Shown in pieces: positions 1 to 7,911 of a DNA stretch of 64,000 nucleotides. The stretch spans positions 1 through 64,000 of the forward strand of contig CANQLG010000003.1 of NCBI GenBank assembly GCA_947624645.1, in the 5' to 3' direction. A program made the translations under genes and the position numbers. The notes below the pieces were generated by a model. It ran no database searches. It saw nothing but the letters and a program-made list of their open reading frames with translations, and was not told the DNA's origin. Each line of letters opens with the position of its first letter. The first letter of the stretch is position 1. This DNA comes from Candidatus Gastranaerophilales bacterium (GTDB lineage Bacteria > Cyanobacteriota > Vampirovibrionia > Gastranaerophilales > Gastranaerophilaceae).

Positions 1-19
1 AGCAATAAAATTTAATATG

Positions 20-46
20 TGCGGTTCGAATCCTTCCGTCCCACCA
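20..46 (+). tRNA. tRNA 3'-end-like fragment (T-loop plus CCA), probably a remnant or window-truncated
   Basis: A canonical T-loop (GGTTCGAATCC) is followed by an acceptor-like run ending in CCCACCA. The 5' strand of the T-stem (TGCGG) does not pair with the 3' strand (CCTTC), and the distance from T-loop to CCA is one base shorter than in a standard tRNA. The AT-rich bases just upstream do not resemble an anticodon arm. It could be a tRNA 3' end left by integration (an attachment-site remnant), a degenerate tRNA, or the tail of a gene lying mostly outside the window. Confidence 0.35.
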
Positions 47-534
47 TGCTCAAACTAAGTGATTCAAATAATCAAACTAAGTGTTTCTTTACACCCTCTG
101 TTATCAAAGGTGTTTTATAACAATTTTGGGTTACAGAAAAATCCAATCTGTCCGATTTTAAGTATTTTGTGTTTTCTAAAAGCCAAATTTTACAAATAAA
201 TATGTATCAAGTTCTTATTTCCGTAAGGAAATATCCTATGAGTAATATTGTATATTTATAACTAAATAAAATAACATAGGTTCCAGAAGAATATTTTTCT
301 GTTGTATAACGGAACCTTAACGGAACTTTTTAGGAACCATACAAAACCTTTATTTTTTAGCCATTATAATATTATTAAATCTCAAAAAGCTTATGATTAA
401 AATAGTCAAATTTATACCTTCACATCTTAATTGCAAAGATTTTGTAATTCCTTGATAAAGTAAACATTTCAGAGAATTATAAAAAGTTTTAGCAAAAAAA
501 TTACTTTTTATTTTTTAATTACTTTCTTTACAGT
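47..534. other. AT-rich non-coding stretch with an inverted repeat
   Basis: No convincing gene is visible. AGGTTCC (278-284) is the inverted complement of GGAACCT (311-317), and the interval holds a smaller hairpin (CAGAA 284-288 with TTCTG 297-301). Two further GGAAC-type copies follow at 322-326 and 333-338. This could fold into a branched RNA or cruciform, but there is no T-run, so it is not a standard terminator. The 200 bases before the next gene are very AT-rich with no clear ribosome-binding site. Confidence 0.4.
50..83. repeat. 12-bp direct repeat TCAAACTAAGTG (two copies)
   Basis: TCAAACTAAGTG occurs at 50-61 and again at 72-83, directly after the tRNA-like CCA end. Short direct repeats beside a tRNA 3' end can mark integration or recombination scars, but two copies this short can also arise by local duplication. 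Confidence 0.45.
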
Positions 535-1758
535 ATGCAAATTTTAAAAAATAACTTTACATTATATTCAAATAAAATTTTTACCGTAAGTTTTGCTAAT
601 AAACGCACATATGGGAATATATTAGGACCTGTAAAAGACACATTTCAAAGGAATAACATTCTTCTAAAAGAGAATAGAAGCGGTGAATTTATTGAAGTTA
701 AGCCCTGTGAACCTCAAAAAAAATATTGTGCGGAGGATTTTTTTAATAAATTAAAATATGAAAATGCACAATGCAAATATATTAGAAAAAATATAACCGA
801 TTACAAAATATCCCAAGAGACAATAGATGAAAACAAGGAAGCTCAGCAATTTGCAAGACAACTTGAAAAATTAACTGTTACACAGCAAAAAGAAACAGTT
901 AAATTATATTCCAAACAAACAGGTTTCCCTAATCTTCAAAAAGTAAGAACAAATATGGAACAAGAAGTTGTCAGTGCTATACACGAGCTGGCAAAAAAAG
1001 AAAATTTTCAAGTAAAATTTATAGGATACGATAAAAACTGTTCTTTAGGAAGAACTCTTGCACTTCCCGGGAGCGACATTGATGCGCTTTATATGATAAT
1101 TGACTATAAAGATAAACCCGATTGGTTTACAGGTGCTATGCGCTGGAAATTTAAAGATTTTGTTAATCAAAGATTGGTTAATACTCCGGCAGGACATCTT
1201 CCTGAAGTTTTATCAATGAGTTTTATAGATGACGGATTAAAACTTGCATCAAATGCCTTTGAAGAAAATAACTTTTCACAAACGGAACTTAAAAAATTTA
1301 GGGAAAACTTAACTGATAGTTCAAATGACTTTGTAAAAAGTGCCGAATTTAATATTCGGCTTGCAAAAAAATTACCTGATGATACTTTAACCAGAGATAA
1401 ATTCTACAAAACCGCTATGCTGGTTGAACTTATAAGAGAAGGAATAATATTAGAAAATAACTTTTCAGAAGATTTTATTAAAAAAGTTAAAGATTCTCCG
1501 CTTTATAAATACAGCAATATTATGAAAATGAAGGGCTTTAGCGATAAACCAAAAAGAAAACACCTTGACAGGCTTAAATTAACTAAAGATTTTAATGAAC
1601 TTGACGAAGCGGAACAATTTGAAATTGTAAAATCATTAATATATGCCTCTTTGAATATTTTTGATACAAAATACCAGAATTTATTTAATAATAACAATTC
1701 CCAAGGTCAAGATGAAATGGGCAATATTCTGGATATGTATAATATGTTAATGCACTAA
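535..1758 (+). CDS. nucleotidyltransferase-fold protein of unknown substrate, N-terminally tagged
   Basis: A 407-residue protein. Around residues 164-190 it has a nucleotidyltransferase (MNT/polymerase beta-like) signature: a glycine-rich stretch with C-S-L-G-R-T followed by L-P-G-S-D-I-D, where D181 and D183 would bind the metal. The first 23 residues (start MQIL, then TVSFAN) resemble the N-termini of several other unknown proteins in the window. The middle and C-terminus are lysine-rich, helical and not recognised. No Shine-Dalgarno is visible before the ATG. It stands alone, without a HEPN or antitoxin partner, so a toxin-antitoxin role is not supported. The fold is inferred from the motif; the function is unknown. 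Confidence 0.7.
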   Translation: MQILKNNFTLYSNKIFTVSFANKRTYGNILGPVKDTFQRNNILLKENRSGEFIEVKPCEPQKKYCAEDFFNKLKYENAQCKYIRKNITDYKISQETIDENKEAQQFARQLEKLTVTQQKETVKLYSKQTGFPNLQKVRTNMEQEVVSAIHELAKKENFQVKFIGYDKNCSLGRTLALPGSDIDALYMIIDYKDKPDWFTGAMRWKFKDFVNQRLVNTPAGHLPEVLSMSFIDDGLKLASNAFEENNFSQTELKKFRENLTDSSNDFVKSAEFNIRLAKKLPDDTLTRDKFYKTAMLVELIREGIILENNFSEDFIKKVKDSPLYKYSNIMKMKGFSDKPKRKHLDRLKLTKDFNELDEAEQFEIVKSLIYASLNIFDTKYQNLFNNNNSQGQDEMGNILDMYNMLMH

Positions 1759-2005
1759 AAAAGCACACTAACATATTTATTACGGTTATTCCGCTGTTAT
1801 CTTGAAAATTTCCCAAAATAAAATAACCTTTGAATGAAAGATTTATCAGTTTTTCGGATAACTTGATTGTATAAGCGATTGCCGGCGAACTTTCAAGAGC
1901 CGGTATTATCCTTTCCGTTTCAGAAAGTTTGAAAAAAGCGTTTACCGCCTCAATATCATTAGCAGTAACATATTTGCAATGTAAATTCTTTTTTATTTTT
2001 TCCAA
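1685..2005 (-). pseudogene. possible gene fragment, unknown
   Basis: An open frame of 106 codons whose only start is a TTG immediately after a stop, with no ribosome-binding site. Its first two thirds read like real protein (ending near L-S-F-K-G-Y-F), but the C-terminal part runs antisense into the 3' end of the neighbouring nucleotidyltransferase-like gene. It is best seen as the decayed remains of a small gene, or as chance. The rest of 1759-2196 holds nothing else that I recognise. Confidence 0.25.
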
Positions 2006-2196
2006 TCACATATTTATCCAATAGAATTATCAACGGATTCATCAATTGCATCACATATTGCAAATATTTTTTTCGATAATTATTATATAGTACCTTTTGC
2101 AAACACACGCTGTCAAAGCATACTCAAAATGTTAATATTAATTTCAAAAGTCTCTATTAACTCATAACAATACTCGAACAAAGTATTTTTATACAC

Positions 2197-2661
2197 TTAA
2201 ATTTTAAGAGTTTTTTGTTGTTGATAATATATTTCGGTATCACAAAAATTTTCTAATTCTTTTGCAAGCTCAATTGATTTTTCCACATCAGATAATTCAT
2301 CAAACATAGCTGCTTTACTTTTGGCTTCATCGTATGACAAAAATGGAATTAAAACTGTTGAAACTTCATTTTTTCTGGAATTACCGTATATGGCCATATT
2401 AGTTTGGCAGTATATACCCAAATTACGATATTCTAAGACATTTGCCCAGTTCTCTTCAAAAAAACGATTATCTTTAGGTACAACTTTCATTCCTCTTAAA
2501 CCTACATTTAAATCAACGTGTTTATAATTTTTCATTGATTGTTCGGCAATAGCCAAAGCTTTTTTATCTGCTTTTGACAATTTGTTCAAATAGAACTGCG
2601 AGCCTCTTTTATATTTAAGTGCAGTAAAATTTTGATTAGTTGAAATATTTAATATTCTCAT
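2197..2661 (-). CDS. hypothetical protein with N-terminal aromatic motif
   Basis: A 154-residue protein, charged and soluble, with no recognised domain. It starts M-R-I-L and carries N-F-T-A-L-K at residues 11-16, a pattern like that in other unknown proteins here. An AAAGG-type ribosome-binding site lies seven bases before the ATG. The C-terminal half is predicted helical and acidic. It lies downstream of the glycosyltransferase on the same strand but is separated from it by about 90 AT-rich bases, so cotranscription is uncertain. No function can be assigned. Confidence 0.7.
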   Translation of the reverse strand: MRILNISTNQNFTALKYKRGSQFYLNKLSKADKKALAIAEQSMKNYKHVDLNVGLRGMKVVPKDNRFFEENWANVLEYRNLGIYCQTNMAIYGNSRKNEVSTVLIPFLSYDEAKSKAAMFDELSDVEKSIELAKELENFCDTEIYYQQQKTLKI

Positions 2662-2754
2662 GTTTTTTCCTTTTTTGTATATTTGTACAAAATTTAAAAA
2701 AATTAATTTTTGCTATTTTTGCTGTTAATAAATTAAGCAAAAAAATTATTGGAT

Positions 2755-3720
2755 TTAAAATCTTTCTTTTTCAATTTCTGATATTTTTATGTTAAATAGC
2801 TTTATTACTTTTAGTTTTTTAGTGAATTTAAGATAAGATTTTATTTCAAATATAAACGGAATTCCTTGAGATTTATATAAAACTCCGTTTTTCTTGACTT
2901 CTTTAACTTCATCAAAAACATTTTCTTCATCAATATTTTCTAAAATTGTTGATTCATATTCAATGGTTTTCTTTTCCATTTGAATCATTTTTTGATGATT
3001 TGAAACAGTATTATTTGAGTGTTGTCTGTATGAAAATAATATTTCATCAAGATATTTCATTTTATATTTTTTAGATATTTGAAGCATAAGATAATAATCT
3101 TCCAAGGGTGCTTCTTTTTTAAAAACTATACCATTTAAAGCTTCTTTTCTGATAATGTAACCGTTGGGAATATAATTGCCTCCATATAAAGATTTATACG
3201 TACCGAATTTTGAATCGGTAAACTTAAATTTATTTCTTTTTTGCAATAATGCCCCAAAAGTGTTATAGGTATTTTTATTTGATTTATATATGAGATTATT
3301 ATTTTTATCAAAAAAACAAATTTCCCCCTCGGAATCAATTAATTCATTATCCCCGACGCATAGTCCGTATTCGGGATTTTTTTCCAAAAAGCAGACTTCT
3401 TTTTCGATTGCATTTGGTTTGGCAATATCATCTGATGCGATTAAGTATATATATTCTCCGTTGCATTTTGATAATAATCTGTTTAATGTAATACAGGTTC
3501 CCATGTTTTTTTGAGCAGTATATTCAAATCTTGTAAAGCGGTTTTTACATTCGGCTTCCATTGCTTTTATTTTTTCAAAAGTGGAATCTTTTGAACCGTC
3601 ATCAATAATTATCAATTCAATTGTTTTATATGATTGGTTAATAATTGATTTTATTGTTTGCTGAATATATTTTTCGTGATTATATGCCGGAATAATTACG
3701 CTAACAAGTTTATTGTCCAT
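2755..3720 (-). CDS. family 2 glycosyltransferase
   Basis: A 321-residue GT-A enzyme expected to transfer a sugar from a nucleotide donor during surface polysaccharide assembly on the cytoplasmic side of the membrane. The N-terminus has the GT2 opening V-S-V-I-I-P-A-Y-N-H (residues 6-15), then I-I-I-D-D-G-S and the metal-binding A-S-D-D near residue 96. A basic C-terminal tail follows, without a membrane segment. The ATG has a good AAGGAC site and overlaps the end of the upstream isomerase gene by 11 bases, so the two are translationally coupled. Donor and acceptor sugars cannot be read from the sequence. Confidence 0.93.
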   Translation of the reverse strand: MDNKLVSVIIPAYNHEKYIQQTIKSIINQSYKTIELIIIDDGSKDSTFEKIKAMEAECKNRFTRFEYTAQKNMGTCITLNRLLSKCNGEYIYLIASDDIAKPNAIEKEVCFLEKNPEYGLCVGDNELIDSEGEICFFDKNNNLIYKSNKNTYNTFGALLQKRNKFKFTDSKFGTYKSLYGGNYIPNGYIIRKEALNGIVFKKEAPLEDYYLMLQISKKYKMKYLDEILFSYRQHSNNTVSNHQKMIQMEKKTIEYESTILENIDEENVFDEVKEVKKNGVLYKSQGIPFIFEIKSYLKFTKKLKVIKLFNIKISEIEKERF

Positions 3721-4129
3721 TTTGTCCTTTATTTTGATTGACCGTTTTTAAAAATACATTATAATCCCTGATATATTCATTCTCATCATAATAAGAAGAA
3801 GCCAATATCATAAGTTTGCAGCCGTAGGAGAAGTTCTGCATTTCTCTCCACATGTTTTTACCGATATAAAGACCTAAGTCGGGTCTATTTAATAAAACTT
3901 TTTCTCTTTTTATTCCGTCATCAAGAATAAATTCGCAAGCGCCATCCATTGCAACAATAATTTGTTCCATATTCGTATGAGCATGCATACCTCTTTTTTG
4001 ATTGGGTATTGTATCAAATATCCAATATACGCGTTTTATTTCAAAGGGAACATTATGATTTCCTTCAAGAGAAATTAATTTACCTCTTTCATCTCCGAAA
4101 ATCTTCATATCAATCAGTTTATAATTCAT
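3710..4129 (-). CDS. FdtA/WxcM-type dTDP-keto-hexose isomerase-like cupin
   Basis: A 139-residue single-domain cupin of the WxcM/FdtA/QdtA family, which isomerises dTDP-4-keto-6-deoxyglucose to a 3-keto sugar on the way to amino-deoxy sugars. Visible family marks are F-G-D-E-R-G-K-L near the start, V-Y-W-I-F, R-G-M-H-A-H (the catalytic histidine pair) and the C-terminal I-R-D-Y-N-V-F-L. An upstream in-frame ATG at 4156 is possible, but the start chosen here matches the family N-terminus and has a GGAG upstream. It is coupled to a glycosyltransferase gene. The specific isomer and acyl-sugar product are not determined, and rmlA, rmlB and the aminotransferase are not nearby. Confidence 0.85.
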   Translation of the reverse strand: MNYKLIDMKIFGDERGKLISLEGNHNVPFEIKRVYWIFDTIPNQKRGMHAHTNMEQIIVAMDGACEFILDDGIKREKVLLNRPDLGLYIGKNMWREMQNFSYGCKLMILASSYYDENEYIRDYNVFLKTVNQNKGQNGQ

Positions 4130-4381
4130 ATATACTAATGCTTCTCCTTTTTCCATGGAATTTCAGGATTATATTTTTGCTAATTTTAACATGAAAATAT
4201 TATAAAAAAAACTTTATAGATTGCTCCATAAAGGTAATATTTTGTTGGAAAGTTTACATTATTTAAAAATAATGTATAGTTCAAGTATTTGGAATGAATT
4301 TATGATACACAAATATCAGCCTTATGTCTATTACCCACATGGCTATATTTGTCATAATGGGAGACTTTATAGTATACAAAA

Positions 4382-5485
4382 TCAGAACAAAGACTGTTGA
4401 ACGTCAAAACTGTTAAGATTAAAACATTTGCAGGCAAAAGGTGTCAGTTTTCTTCCTCTTGGGGTTCTTTGAATAAAACCCTTTTGTACCAAAAAAGGCT
4501 CATAAACATCTTCAATTGTTTTAACATCTTCACCGAGGGCAGTTGCAAGCGTTTCTATGCCTACGGGACCACCCGAATATTTATCTGCAATAATGGAAAT
4601 AAGTGCTCTATCCGTATTATCCAATCCGAATTTATCTATTTGTAATATGTCAAGAGCCATATTTGCAACTTTATCTGTGATTATACCGTTTGATTTAACT
4701 ATTGCATAATCTCTTACCCTTTTTATGAGTCTGTTTGCAATTCTTGGTGTACCTCTTGAGCGTTTTGCCACAGCGTGGGCACCTTTTTCGTCTAATTGAA
4801 TATCTAAGATTTTTGCGGTTCTTTGGATTACTTTAGTAAGTTCATCATCAGTATAAAATTCTAATCTGTGGATTATTCCGAAACGGTCTCTTAAAGGTCC
4901 TGACAGGGCACCTGCTTTTGTTGTTGCTCCTATAAGTGTAAATTTCGGAATCGGTATTCTTAATGATTTTAATGTTTGCCCTTTACCTGTTGTCATATCG
5001 AGATAAAAATCTTCCATTGCTGGATAAAGGATTTCTTCCGAAATTTTATTAAGTCGGTGAATTTCATCAATGAATAAAATATCGCCTGCTTTTAAAGTCA
5101 TTAAAATCCCGATTATATCTCTCGGGCGTTCAAGCGACGGCGCAGATGTAATTTTAATATTGGTATTCATTTCGGTAGCAATAACGGAAGCAATTGTTGT
5201 TTTCCCAAGCCCCGGGGGACCGTAAAATAATATATGGTCCAGAGGTAAATCTCGTTTTTTCGCCGCTTCAATGGATATTTTTAATGTTGATTTTAAAGCT
5301 TCCTGTCCGATATATTCATTAAAATGTTTAGGTCTAATATTCGATTCAAAAGACATATCATAGGAAGTTTCTTCCATAGCAATATTGTCATTTTTAGTGT
5401 TATTAAATTTTATATTATTGTCGTCGTCCGATATTATTGCCAATTTTTTGCGCCTCTCATTTATTATAATATCATCAGTTTTCAA
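4382..5485 (-). CDS. ruvB: Holliday junction branch migration ATPase RuvB
   Basis: The AAA+ motor that drives branch migration with RuvA in recombination and repair. Walker A G-P-P-G-L-G-K-T is at residues 89-96, Walker B I-D-E-I-H-R near 139-143, sensor 1 G-A-T-T, and the arginine finger lies in G-P-L-R-D-R-F-G. The winged-helix end has R-T-P-R-G-R. The open frame starts with TTG and gives an N-terminus about 30 residues longer than usual. An ATG at 5377 would give a typical length, and neither has a clear ribosome-binding site. The gene diverges from gatA; ruvA and ruvC are not here. Confidence 0.96.
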   Translation of the reverse strand: MKTDDIIINERRKKLAIISDDDNNIKFNNTKNDNIAMEETSYDMSFESNIRPKHFNEYIGQEALKSTLKISIEAAKKRDLPLDHILFYGPPGLGKTTIASVIATEMNTNIKITSAPSLERPRDIIGILMTLKAGDILFIDEIHRLNKISEEILYPAMEDFYLDMTTGKGQTLKSLRIPIPKFTLIGATTKAGALSGPLRDRFGIIHRLEFYTDDELTKVIQRTAKILDIQLDEKGAHAVAKRSRGTPRIANRLIKRVRDYAIVKSNGIITDKVANMALDILQIDKFGLDNTDRALISIIADKYSGGPVGIETLATALGEDVKTIEDVYEPFLVQKGFIQRTPRGRKLTPFACKCFNLNSFDVQQSLF

Positions 5486-5540
5486 AAAAGTAACATTTTT
5501 AGTTTATAATATTCTTAAAGAGCATGAGAGGAAAATAAAA

Positions 5541-7019
5541 TTGGATATAAAAGAATTGATATCAAAGCCGTCAAGTGAACAAAGAAAGGCTTTAATAAAT
5601 AAAGAAGTCAGTGCGCTTGAATTAACAAATGCGGCTTATGAACAAATAGAATTAACCGATGAAAAAGTAGCGGCATATAATTCTTTAACAAAAGATTTGG
5701 CTGTCGAAACAGCGAAAAAAGTTGATGAAAAGATTAAAAATAACGAAGAATTACCGCCTTTAGCAGGTATAACATTAGCCCTAAAAGATAATATCAATTT
5801 AAAATCATATCCGACCACTGCATCAAGCAAAATATTAAAAAATTTCATATCACCGTTTGATGCGACAGTTACAAAAAAATTAAAATCAAATTTAATCCCG
5901 ATACTTGGAAAAGTTAATTTAGATGAATTTGCAATGGGCTCAAGTACGGAAAATTCGGCATTTAAAATAACAAGAAATCCTTGGAATTTGAATAAAGTTC
6001 CTGGCGGCAGCTCTGGCGGAAGTGCGGCTGCTGTTGCGGCGGGAGAAGCTACGGTAGCTTTAGGCTCTGATACGGGCGGAAGTATAAGATTGCCTGCAAG
6101 TTATTGCGGACTTGTAGGTCTAAAGCCCACATACGGCAGAGTATCCCGTTACGGATTAATAGCGTTTGCTTCTTCACTTGACCAAATCGGGCCGATAACT
6201 AAAAACGTTGAAGATTCCGCATTACTTTTAAATGTTATAGCGGGTCTTGATGAAAAAGATTCAACTTCTTTAAATCAAAAGGTACCTGATTTCACCAAAG
6301 ATTTAAAAAAAGATATAAAAGGTTTAAAAATCGGTTATATAAAAGAATTATGTACAGAAGGACTGGCCCCTGACGTTTCCGAAACAGTAAAAAAATCCTT
6401 GGAAATATATAAATCATTGGGCGCAGAAATTATTGAAATATCATTACCGCTTATTAAATACTCTATTGCAGTATATTATATAGTTGCAACAGCAGAAGCA
6501 AGTTCAAATTTGGCACGTTTTGACGGTGTAAAATACGGATTCAGAGCAAAAGATGTTGATAATATATATGATATGTACGTAAAAACAAGAGCTCAAGGGT
6601 TCGGGGATGAAGTAAAACGCAGAATAATGCTTGGAACCTATGCTCTGAGCTCGGGGTATTATGACGCATACTATAAAAAAGCACAGCAGGTAAGAAGATT
6701 AGTTAAAAATGATTTTGATTCGGCATTTAAAAAAGTTGATATATTATTGTCACCTACATGCCCGCATACCGCATTTGATATCGGTTCAAAGGTTCAAGAT
6801 CCGTTAAGTATGTATTTAACCGATATAGCAACAATAACGGCGAATTTAGCAGGAATTCCCGCTATGAATATTCCTGTCGGATTGGATAGAGATTCAATGC
6901 CTATTGGAATACAGCTTCAAGCGGATTGTTTGCAAGAATCAAAATTATTAAATGTTGCCTTTCAACTTGAACAAGCTGTACAATTTGATTATAGTATTCC
7001 TATAAAGAAATTGGTGTAA
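5541..7019 (+). CDS. gatA: aspartyl/glutamyl-tRNA amidotransferase subunit A
   Basis: The amidase subunit of GatCAB, which converts misacylated Glu-tRNA(Gln) or Asp-tRNA(Asn) to the amide form using ammonia from glutamine. The Ser-cisSer-Lys triad is visible as K82 (L-K-D-N-I), S157 in P-G-G-S-S-G-G-S and S181 in D-T-G-G-S. I chose the TTG start because GAGAGGAAA lies a few bases upstream and the resulting 492 residues match the family; the frame stays open further upstream. A TATAAT at 5504-5509 could be its -10 element. It is followed without a gap by a secreted protein gene; gatB and gatC are elsewhere. Confidence 0.96.
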   Translation: MDIKELISKPSSEQRKALINKEVSALELTNAAYEQIELTDEKVAAYNSLTKDLAVETAKKVDEKIKNNEELPPLAGITLALKDNINLKSYPTTASSKILKNFISPFDATVTKKLKSNLIPILGKVNLDEFAMGSSTENSAFKITRNPWNLNKVPGGSSGGSAAAVAAGEATVALGSDTGGSIRLPASYCGLVGLKPTYGRVSRYGLIAFASSLDQIGPITKNVEDSALLLNVIAGLDEKDSTSLNQKVPDFTKDLKKDIKGLKIGYIKELCTEGLAPDVSETVKKSLEIYKSLGAEIIEISLPLIKYSIAVYYIVATAEASSNLARFDGVKYGFRAKDVDNIYDMYVKTRAQGFGDEVKRRIMLGTYALSSGYYDAYYKKAQQVRRLVKNDFDSAFKKVDILLSPTCPHTAFDIGSKVQDPLSMYLTDIATITANLAGIPAMNIPVGLDRDSMPIGIQLQADCLQESKLLNVAFQLEQAVQFDYSIPIKKLV

Positions 7020-7904
7020 ATGAGAAAAAAATTAATTTTATCGATTTTTATATTTTTAATACAGGTTTTTGCTTTTACTTATAACAGTGTATATGCGCAG
7101 ACTGTTGAGATAAGTGATGAAGCTCATCAAAAGGCTGAATATTCCTATAAAAAAGGTATAGAAATGGTAAGAATAAAAGCCTACGACCAGGCAATTACGG
7201 CATTTCAAAATGCCCTTCAATACAATCCTAACTTAACGGATGCTTTATATAATATTGCATCAATATATTGCGCTCAAAAAAAGTATGATGAAGCTTATAA
7301 AACTTATGTGAAGATTATAGAAATTAATCCGTATGATTATGATTCGATACTTCAAGTTGCAAAACTTGCATATAATAAGCAGAATTATTCATTGGCAATG
7401 AAATATTTGAAATATATCCCTGATGATTATGAAAATTATTATATGGTTCAGCAGTTATACAGTGATGCAAAAGAGCAATTTGAAACTCAAAAAAACAGGG
7501 TTGAACGCTCAAAGTTGACTACCGCAAATAAAAATGAACGTGTTTTAATAGATAAATTTAATTCTCCGGCGGGAATGGCTGTTGATTCAAACGGAAATAT
7601 GTACGTGGCAGCATATTCAGATAATGCAATAATAAAAGTTGACAAAAATAAGAATAAAACAAATTACGTAAAAGATTATCTTTTGAATGGACCTGTCGGT
7701 TTGGCTATTGATATGTATGACAATCTTTATGTGGCAAATTACGACGGTAACAATATATTGAAGATAACAAGATCAGGTCATGTCAGTGTATTTATGGATA
7801 AAGTTTCAAAACCTTATTTTTTGTATATAAAAGATGATATTTTATATATTTCAGAGCAAGGTAATGATGTTGTTTTAACTTATAATTTATCAAATCATAA
7901 ATAG
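7020..7904 (+). CDS. secreted TPR and NHL-repeat protein
   Basis: A 294-residue protein with an N-terminal signal peptide (basic start, hydrophobic core, cleavage likely after V-Y-A). Residues about 35-160 form tetratricopeptide repeats (for example A-F-Q-N-A-L-Q-Y-N-P-N). The C-terminal part carries two or three NHL/beta-propeller-like blades (P-A-G-M-A-V-D-S-N-G and P-V-G-L-A-I-D-M-Y-D). Too few blades are present for a closed propeller, so it may dimerise or be a shortened form. The ATG directly follows the gatA stop codon, implying cotranscription. Likely a periplasmic or surface scaffold; no partner is known. Confidence 0.8.
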   Translation: MRKKLILSIFIFLIQVFAFTYNSVYAQTVEISDEAHQKAEYSYKKGIEMVRIKAYDQAITAFQNALQYNPNLTDALYNIASIYCAQKKYDEAYKTYVKIIEINPYDYDSILQVAKLAYNKQNYSLAMKYLKYIPDDYENYYMVQQLYSDAKEQFETQKNRVERSKLTTANKNERVLIDKFNSPAGMAVDSNGNMYVAAYSDNAIIKVDKNKNKTNYVKDYLLNGPVGLAIDMYDNLYVANYDGNNILKITRSGHVSVFMDKVSKPYFLYIKDDILYISEQGNDVVLTYNLSNHK

Positions 7905-7911
7905 ATATCGA

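Noticed and set aside
535-1758. MNT/HEPN toxin-antitoxin module
   Set aside because: No HEPN partner is adjacent and the protein is much larger than a minimal nucleotidyltransferase antitoxin.
4302-4400. 32-codon open frame with several tyrosines overlapping the end of ruvB
   Set aside because: Weak ribosome-binding site, no hydrophobic or domain signal, and it overlaps the 3' end of ruvB. It may be chance in AT-rich DNA.
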